NCBI GenBank assembly: GCA_947628695.1
Contig: CANRAV010000001.1
Coordinates: 62,001-126,000 of the forward strand
From: an uncultured Clostridia bacterium
Lineage (GTDB): Bacteria > Bacillota > Clostridia > Oscillospirales > CAG-382
Length of the DNA: 64,000 nucleotides
Reading direction: 5' to 3'
Below are positions 59,612-64,000 of this stretch, one piece after another. Under the pieces are notes generated by a model. It searched no databases and was not told the DNA's origin. It was given only the letters and a program-made list of their open reading frames with translations. Both the position numbers and the translations under genes were made by a program. Position 1 is the stretch's first letter; every line of letters begins with the position of its first letter.

Positions 59612-59712
59612 AGAAAGGGCGTCGCCGATAAGCGGTTGGCTCCTACATTTACGGTGTTAGCCTATTTGAATAGGCCGACCGTCACTGTCGGAACCAGTGG
59701 CGGTCATTTTTT
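59612..59712 (+). ncRNA. Candidate type I antitoxin RNA
   Basis: A transcript of about 100 bases is defined by the perfect promoter at 59577 and an intrinsic terminator at 59677-59712 (GACCGTCACTG pairing with CAGTGGCGGTC, then six T). The last 31 bases are antisense to the end of the small toxin gene on the minus strand, the 3'-overlap geometry of RatA/txpA and SR4/bsrG. A GCCTATT-tg-AATAGGC hairpin lies inside (59663-59678). Boundaries are predicted from promoter and terminator only. Confidence 0.72.
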
Positions 59713-59801
59713 GCACATTTTACGATCATAACGACCAACTGAATAAGGTCGCACATCATGCTAATAAACACGAAGATCGATTCATATGTATCAAAAAACA
59801 T
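59682..59801 (-). CDS. Small hydrophobic peptide, TxpA/BsrG-like type I toxin
   Basis: A 39-residue peptide: MFFDTYESIFVF, a hydrophobic helix ISMMCDLIQLVVMIVKC, and a charged tail AKNDRHWFRQ. The TYES start and single membrane span with basic tail match TxpA/BsrG and the 'putative holin-like toxin' peptides, which disturb the membrane. The ATG at 59801 has a very strong GGAGGGAGG 6 bases upstream, which lies partly in a predicted stem (59810-59842). A promoter is at 59909-59936. The frame is open further upstream but that part lacks a start signal. Overlapped by the RNA at 59612. Confidence 0.75.
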   Translation of the reverse strand: MFFDTYESIFVFISMMCDLIQLVVMIVKCAKNDRHWFRQ

Positions 59802-59809
59802 AAGCCTCC

Positions 59810-59842
59810 CTCCTTCCCCTCGCTTAGAGAGCGAGAAAGGAG
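59810..59842 (-). promoter_or_regulatory. Stem that may hide the toxin ribosome binding site
   Basis: In the toxin mRNA, CTCCTT and CTCGC pair with GCGAG and AAGGAG around a 7-base loop. The AAGGAG arm is part of the toxin Shine-Dalgarno region, so the full-length mRNA would be translated poorly, as is usual for type I toxins. Confidence 0.55.
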
Positions 59843-59908
59843 GAGCCAACCGCCTACCGTTATGGCAAACGCCCGAGCGCCTGCCGCTGTGGCAAACGCC
59901 CAAAGCTT

Positions 59909-59936
59909 ATTATACACTTTCAGCAAAATTTGTCAA
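59909..59936 (-). promoter_or_regulatory. Promoter of the toxin gene
   Basis: On the minus strand TTGACA (59936-59931) and TATAAT (59914-59909) are perfect with a 16-base spacer. This predicts a leader of about 100 bases, with a repeated GGGCGTTTGCCA word, before the toxin ATG. Confidence 0.8.
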
Positions 59937-59947
59937 TAGTAAAAACC

Positions 59948-59979
59948 GCTGCACAAACAAAACTTGTGCAGCGCCTTTT
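59948..59979. terminator. Bidirectional terminator upstream of the toxin
   Basis: A perfect 9-bp stem GCTGCACAA/TTGTGCAGC with a 7-base loop, followed by GCCTTTTT on the plus strand and GGTTTTTA on the minus strand. It would shield the toxin promoter from leuS read-through. Confidence 0.7.
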
Positions 59980-60013
59980 TATGTTTGGGAAGCGTTGGCA
60001 CATTTGCACCGGA

Positions 60014-60240
60014 GCTTTATACGTGTGACAAGCCTAAACTTCGCTAAAGCACAGCTTGCGTTGCCAGCACGGGTTTCCAAAGGGTGCCAACCCTTTGGCT
60101 CTAAAAAGCTATGTTGTTAAAAAAGCCTTATTTAGAGAGCCACGGAGGGACCGAGTCCCTCCGTAAAAAACACGGCCGAGCCGTGGCTCGGCCAATAAAT
60201 AGAAAATCAAAAAGACAATGGACGGGCGAAGAGCCCGTCC
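60014..60240. repeat. Solo right arm of a foldback element, copy 3
   Basis: Matches the right arms of 21370-21760 and 41036-41439: ATACGTGTGACAAGCCTAAA, then hairpins CCAAAGGGT-type (60077-60098), ACGGAGGGAC-type (60142-60164), GGCCGAGCC-gt-GGCTCGGCC (60174-60193) and GGACGGGC-type (60220-60240). No left arm is present. It lies directly downstream of leuS; the last hairpin followed by ATTGTCTTTTTGATTTT on the minus strand is its likely terminator. Confidence 0.8.
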
Positions 60241-60274
60241 AAAATAAATAAATCAAATAATAAATCCAAAAGCA

Positions 60275-62674
60275 CTACCTGCAAAGGATGTTAAGCATTT
60301 TGCCTTTGACGTAGATACGCTTAAAAATCTCCTTGCCGGCGACGCGTGAGGCGACCTTTTCAAGCTGCATTGCGGCGTCGAAGACGGCGTTCTCGTCGGC
60401 GTCGACGGGCACGGTGACGGTGCCCTGGAACTTGCCGAGGACGGAGACTGCGACGGTGACGCTGTCCTCCTTTATCTTTTCCTCGTCGTACTGCGGCCAA
60501 GGGGCAAGTGAGGCAAGCCCTTTCCCGCCGAGGGTTTCCCAGCATTCTTCTGCAAGGTGCGGCGCAAATGGGCAAAGCAGCAGGGTAAAGGTCTTAAGCG
60601 TCTCCCTGTCGGCACCGCCGGCGTCGTAGATGTCGTTAAGCAGGGTCATCATCGCCGCAATGGCGGTATTGAACTTCATTCCTTCTATGTCGGACGTGAC
60701 CTTCTTGATGGTCTTGTGCAGGCTTTTTTCTACCTCCGGGTCGGTTTGGGGCTTTACCGTGTCGGTAAGAGCAGCAAAGCGGTCAAGGAAGCGGCGGCAG
60801 CCTTTTACGCTGCTTGTCGACCAGGGAGCGCTTTTCTCGAAGTCGCCGATGAACATCTCGTAAAGCCGCATGGTGTCTGCGCCGAACTCGTTCACAACGT
60901 CGTCGGGGTTTACCACGTTCCCGCGCGACTTCGACATTTTCTCGCCGTCTTCGCCGAGAATCATGCCGTGGGAAGTGCGCTTAAGATACGGCTCCGGGCA
61001 GGAGATAAGCCCCAAGTCGTACAAAACCTTCGCCCAAAAGCGCGAGTAAAGCAGGTGCAGCGTAGCGTGCTCCATGCCGCCGTTGTACCAGTCCACCGGC
61101 ATCCAATAGTCAAGCGCCTCGCGGGAGGCGAACTCTTTGTCGTTGTTCGGGTCGCAGTAGCGCAGGAAGTACCAGGAGGAACCGGCCCACTGGGGCATGG
61201 TGTCCGTCTCGCGCTTGGCAGGGCCGCCGCACTTCGGGCAGACGGTGTTGACCCAGTCCGTCATGTTCGCAAGCGGGCTTTCGCCGTTGTCGGTAGGCTC
61301 GTAGGACTCTACCTCCGGAAGGGTAAGCGGAAGCTCGCTTTCCGGGATGGGCTGCCAGCCGCAGTGGTCGCACCATACGAGGGGAATAGGCTCACCCCAA
61401 TAGCGCTGACGGGAGAAGACCCAGTCGCGCAGCTTGTAGTTGACCTTCTTTTTGCCTATGCCCTTTTCCTCAAGGTATTCTATAATCTTCTGCTTGGCGT
61501 CCTTCACCTCAAGCCCGTTGAGAATGCCGCTGTTGACCATAGTGCCGGTTTCAACGTCGGTAAAGGCCTCCTTCTGCACGTCGCCGCCGGCAACGACCTC
61601 TATAATGGGAAGGTCGAATACCTTTGCGAACTCCCAGTCCCTGGTGTCGTGCGCGGGAACGGCCATTATGGCACCGGTGCCGTAGGTTATAAGGACGTAG
61701 TCGGATACAAATATCGGTATCTCGCGGCCGGTGAGCGGGTTTATCGCGGTGACGCCTTCAAGGCGAACGCCGGTTTTGTCCTTCGCCATCTCCGTGCGCT
61801 CAAAGTCGCTCTTCCTTGCGGCTGCCTCGCGGTAGGCCGCAACGTCGGCGTAGTTGGAAAGGCTGTCCTTCCACTTCTCTATATACGGGTGCTCCGGCGC
61901 AATTACCATGTAGGTGGCGCCGTAAAGCGTGTCGGGACGGGTGGTGAAAACCGTAAGCTTGTCGCCGCGGCTTGTGTCGAAATTTACCTCCGCACCGTAG
62001 GAGCGCCCTATCCAGTTGCGCTCTGCGGTCTTCACGCGCTCTATATAATCGACGGTGTCAAGGTCGTCGATAAGCCTGTCTGCGTATTCCGTAATCTTAA
62101 GCATCCACTGGCTTTTCGCCTTGTGAACCACGTCGGCACCGCATCTTTCGCACTTGCCGCCGACGACCTCCTCGTTTGCAAGCACAACCTTGCAGGAGGT
62201 GCACCAGTTCACGTTCATTTCCTTCTTGTAGGCAAGTCCCTTTTTGAAAAGCTGAAGGAATATCCACTGCGTCCACTTGTAGTACTTCTCGTCTGTGGTG
62301 TTTATCTCCCTGTCCCAGTCGAAGGAAAGCCCAAGCGCCTTAAGCTGCGCCTTGAAGCGCTTTACGTTGTTTTCGGTAACGGTGCGCGGGTGCATCTTGT
62401 TTTTGATGGCGTAGTTCTCCGTCGGCAGGCCGAAGGCGTCCCAGCCCATGGGGAAAAGCACGTTCCAGCCCTGCATGCGGCGCTTCCTTGCCACAATGTC
62501 AAGCGCGGTGTAGGGGCGCGGATGCCCCACGTGCAACCCTGCGCCGGAGGGGTAGGGGAACTCCACCAACGCGTAGTACTTCGGCTTGCTTTTGTCGTTC
62601 ACTGCGGCAAAGGCCTTCTCCGCGTCCCAGCGGTCCTGCCACTTTTTTTCTATTTCCTTGTGCGAATACTTCAT
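60275..62674 (-). CDS. leuS: Leucyl-tRNA synthetase
   Basis: Charges tRNA-Leu. The 799-residue class I enzyme shows the HIGH-type motif in [20 protein letters not shown] near residues 38-57, the zinc-like CTSCK and CERCG cysteines near 155-177, the CP1 editing domain ([22 protein letters not shown] near 246 and [17 protein letters not shown] near 330), and KMSKS in [16 protein letters not shown] near 573. The ATG at 62674 is 20 bases after rsfS. Given heavy CTT use for Leu, demand for charged tRNA-Leu is high. Confidence 0.98.
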   Translation of the reverse strand: MKYSHKEIEKKWQDRWDAEKAFAAVNDKSKPKYYALVEFPYPSGAGLHVGHPRPYTALDIVARKRRMQGWNVLFPMGWDAFGLPTENYAIKNKMHPRTVTENNVKRFKAQLKALGLSFDWDREINTTDEKYYKWTQWIFLQLFKKGLAYKKEMNVNWCTSCKVVLANEEVVGGKCERCGADVVHKAKSQWMLKITEYADRLIDDLDTVDYIERVKTAERNWIGRSYGAEVNFDTSRGDKLTVFTTRPDTLYGATYMVIAPEHPYIEKWKDSLSNYADVAAYREAAARKSDFERTEMAKDKTGVRLEGVTAINPLTGREIPIFVSDYVLITYGTGAIMAVPAHDTRDWEFAKVFDLPIIEVVAGGDVQKEAFTDVETGTMVNSGILNGLEVKDAKQKIIEYLEEKGIGKKKVNYKLRDWVFSRQRYWGEPIPLVWCDHCGWQPIPESELPLTLPEVESYEPTDNGESPLANMTDWVNTVCPKCGGPAKRETDTMPQWAGSSWYFLRYCDPNNDKEFASREALDYWMPVDWYNGGMEHATLHLLYSRFWAKVLYDLGLISCPEPYLKRTSHGMILGEDGEKMSKSRGNVVNPDDVVNEFGADTMRLYEMFIGDFEKSAPWSTSSVKGCRRFLDRFAALTDTVKPQTDPEVEKSLHKTIKKVTSDIEGMKFNTAIAAMMTLLNDIYDAGGADRETLKTFTLLLCPFAPHLAEECWETLGGKGLASLAPWPQYDEEKIKEDSVTVAVSVLGKFQGTVTVPVDADENAVFDAAMQLEKVASRVAGKEIFKRIYVKGKMLNILCR

Positions 62675-62693
62675 TTGCTTTGTCCTTTCGCTT

Positions 62694-63059
62694 TTATTTT
62701 ATGTCCTCTTCCGCCGCTGTCTGCGCGCCGTCCCAAAGCTTCTCAAGCTTGTAAAACTCCCTTGCGGTTTTGGTGAAAACGTGCAGGACGACAGAGTGAT
62801 AATCCAAAAGAATCCAGTCTCCGCGGCCCTCTATGTGCCCGCAGTCGTAGCCCGCTTCCTTAAGCTTAAACTCCGCCTCGTCGGCAAGCGTGCGAACGTG
62901 GGTGGAGGAGGTGCCCGTTGCTATCACAAAATAGTCCGCAAGCACGGTCTGGTCGCCGACGGAAAGAATGTTCACGTCAAGCCCCTTTTTGCTTTCCATC
63001 GCCTCTGCGGCAATCCTTGCAATCTCCGCCGCAACGGCCTTTTCCTGTTTTTCTACCAT
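62694..63059 (-). CDS. rsfS: Ribosomal silencing factor RsfS
   Basis: A 121-residue protein that binds ribosomal protein L14 and blocks subunit joining when nutrients are scarce. The family motif is complete: [34 protein letters not shown] and the late [32 protein letters not shown]. It lies between an LCP gene and leuS, all on the minus strand, a frequent Firmicute order (often with nadD/yqeK upstream). Confidence 0.96.
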   Translation of the reverse strand: MVEKQEKAVAAEIARIAAEAMESKKGLDVNILSVGDQTVLADYFVIATGTSSTHVRTLADEAEFKLKEAGYDCGHIEGRGDWILLDYHSVVLHVFTKTAREFYKLEKLWDGAQTAAEEDIK

Positions 63060-63084
63060 TTTCTTCGTCCTTTCTTTGTCTGTA

Positions 63085-63999
63085 TCAGTCGGCGTATACG
63101 GGTATGGTAAGCCCCTCGTTTAAAACGGAAGAAAGCTTAACCCCGTCCGTGTCGGTGTACCCGCCGCCGAGGTGCGAAAAATCCTCCGCCTTAAGCGCCG
63201 ACACGTCCACATGTGCAAATCCCTTGTCCAGTATAACGGCAAGCTTTTCGCAAAACGCGCCGTAATAGCTGCCGCTTCCGACCGTCACACCGTCACCCGG
63301 AAGGGTGTACATGACGATGTCGTCCTTCTTTGCGACGCATAAGCAGGTGACAAGGCGCGTTATCTCCTCCGCGTCAAGGTCGGTCTTTACGTAGTGCGCA
63401 AGCACGTTTGCAACCCCTGCCGCAGTGGCGGCGGAAAAGCCGCAAAGCCTGTCTATCATGGCGGCCGCGTAAAGCTTCTGCGCGTTTATGCGCCCGATGT
63501 CCGCCTGCGGGTAGCCCTGCCTGTATCGCAGGAACTGAGAGGCAGTCCTGCCGTCAAGGTGCTGCAGCCCCTTTTTAAGGTGCAGCTCTATGGCACGGTC
63601 GCCGTCCGAATAGTCTATGTCGGCCGGGACGTCGAGCGTCACACCGCCAAGCGCGTCTGTAAGCGGCTCTATGGCCGCACTGTCCAGAAACACGTAGTTT
63701 TCAAGCTTTACGCCAAAGTCGTTTTGTATCTTCGCCATAAGGCTTTTAATGCCCGCTTCAAGCGGGTCGTCGGCACCGCTGTTTGCGGCGATGTTCCGAT
63801 ACCGCGGAAGCAGCGAATTTATCCTCCCCGCGTATTCCCCATCCTTAACATAGGTGTCTCTCGGTATCTGCAGGGTGGAAATGCTGTTTTTGCCGTAGTC
63901 GAAGTACACGCAGATGACGGCGTCGGTGCGGTTGCTGTCAAAGTCCTTGCCAAGTATAAGCACGCCCTTGCCGTTTTCCGCCTTCCCTGCGTCTTCTGT
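63085..63999 (-). CDS. LytR-CpsA-Psr (LCP) family protein, N-terminal end outside window
   Basis: Open to the right edge; 304 codons are visible. LCP enzymes attach teichoic acids or capsule polymers to peptidoglycan on the outer face of the membrane. The core is clear: VLILGKDFDSNRTDAVICVYFD, STLQIPRDTYV (the conserved Arg/Asp), GRINSLLPRY, the polyprenyl pocket ALGGVTLDVPADIDY and LDGRTASQFLRYRQGYPQADIGRINAQ. The membrane anchor expected at the N-terminus is not in the window. A GTG at 63963 is internal to the domain and is not the true start. Confidence 0.92.
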   Translation of the reverse strand, partial: TEDAGKAENGKGVLILGKDFDSNRTDAVICVYFDYGKNSISTLQIPRDTYVKDGEYAGRINSLLPRYRNIAANSGADDPLEAGIKSLMAKIQNDFGVKLENYVFLDSAAIEPLTDALGGVTLDVPADIDYSDGDRAIELHLKKGLQHLDGRTASQFLRYRQGYPQADIGRINAQKLYAAAMIDRLCGFSAATAAGVANVLAHYVKTDLDAEEITRLVTCLCVAKKDDIVMYTLPGDGVTVGSGSYYGAFCEKLAVILDKGFAHVDVSALKAEDFSHLGGGYTDTDGVKLSSVLNEGLTIPVYAD

Positions 64000-64000
64000 G

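Noticed and set aside
60557-62776. A 739-codon open frame on the plus strand across leuS
   Set aside because: It is antisense to a full set of leuS motifs and codes for a composition-biased, Arg/Val-rich chain without known domains. Long opposite-strand frames are common here because of GC-rich codon usage.

Overview
The window looks like a chromosomal segment of an anaerobic, low-oxygen-adapted Firmicute of class Clostridia, most like the gut Oscillospirales/Ruminococcaceae type. The reasons are: the Gram-positive order miaA - ylmE - sepF - ylmG - divIVA - ileS - lspA - rluD; a class III (oxygen-sensitive) ribonucleotide reductase; a split transketolase; WhiA; LCP and PBP1A wall enzymes; and two secreted dockerin proteins. 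The DNA is visibly GC-rich, yet Ile is very often ATA and Leu very often CTT. I found no rRNA, tRNA, CRISPR array, transposase, integrase or phage genes. The taxonomic call is inference.

Layout. 1-4761: tRNA modification and cell-division genes. 4887-9151: ileS, lspA, rluD. 9187-11693: transketolase halves and a glutamine-amidotransferase-like hydrolase. 12009-16239: anaerobic ribonucleotide reductase with activase and thioredoxin reductase. 16257-18262: a small regulator/lipoprotein cassette bracketed by repeated hairpins. 18287-21335: fakA-marR-fakB fatty-acid kinase operon. 21370-21760: a large foldback repeat. 21777-24618: glycosyltransferase and a secreted protein. 24655-29824 (minus): rhamnose catabolism (rhaB, rhaA, rhaD, an MFS permease) led by mntP. 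29943-41015 (plus): a DUF3343/class V aminotransferase pair, murB, whiA, dnaE, a membrane protein, PBP1A and a two-part ThrE exporter. 41036-41439: second foldback repeat. 41453-49697 (minus): a complete DAHP-to-prephenate/phenylpyruvate operon with a Phe/Tyr-rich leader peptide and terminator. 49737-54818: a cohesin-like/dockerin protein, a TSCPD protein, serine acetyltransferase, a GH78 rhamnosidase and a ROK kinase. 54850-57439: GH4 phospho-glycosidase and ahcY. 57687-59054: dockerin-bearing SGNH hydrolase. 59102-60240: about 1.2 kb of hairpin arrays, a probable type I toxin-antitoxin locus and a solo foldback arm. 60275-64000 (minus): leuS, rsfS and an LCP-family gene cut by the window edge.

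The most notable non-routine elements are these. (1) A TxpA/BsrG-like type I toxin with a convergent antisense RNA at 59577-59936. (2) An aromatic-amino-acid attenuator ahead of pheA. (3) A family of roughly 400-bp inverted-repeat elements, each arm carrying three hairpins that change in a compensatory way between copies, placed between convergent genes. (4) Two operons with near-perfect promoters carrying twin palindromic operators next to their own XRE or MarR regulator. (5) A novel tandem-duplicated lipoprotein module. All functional assignments come from reading motifs by eye; no database search was run.
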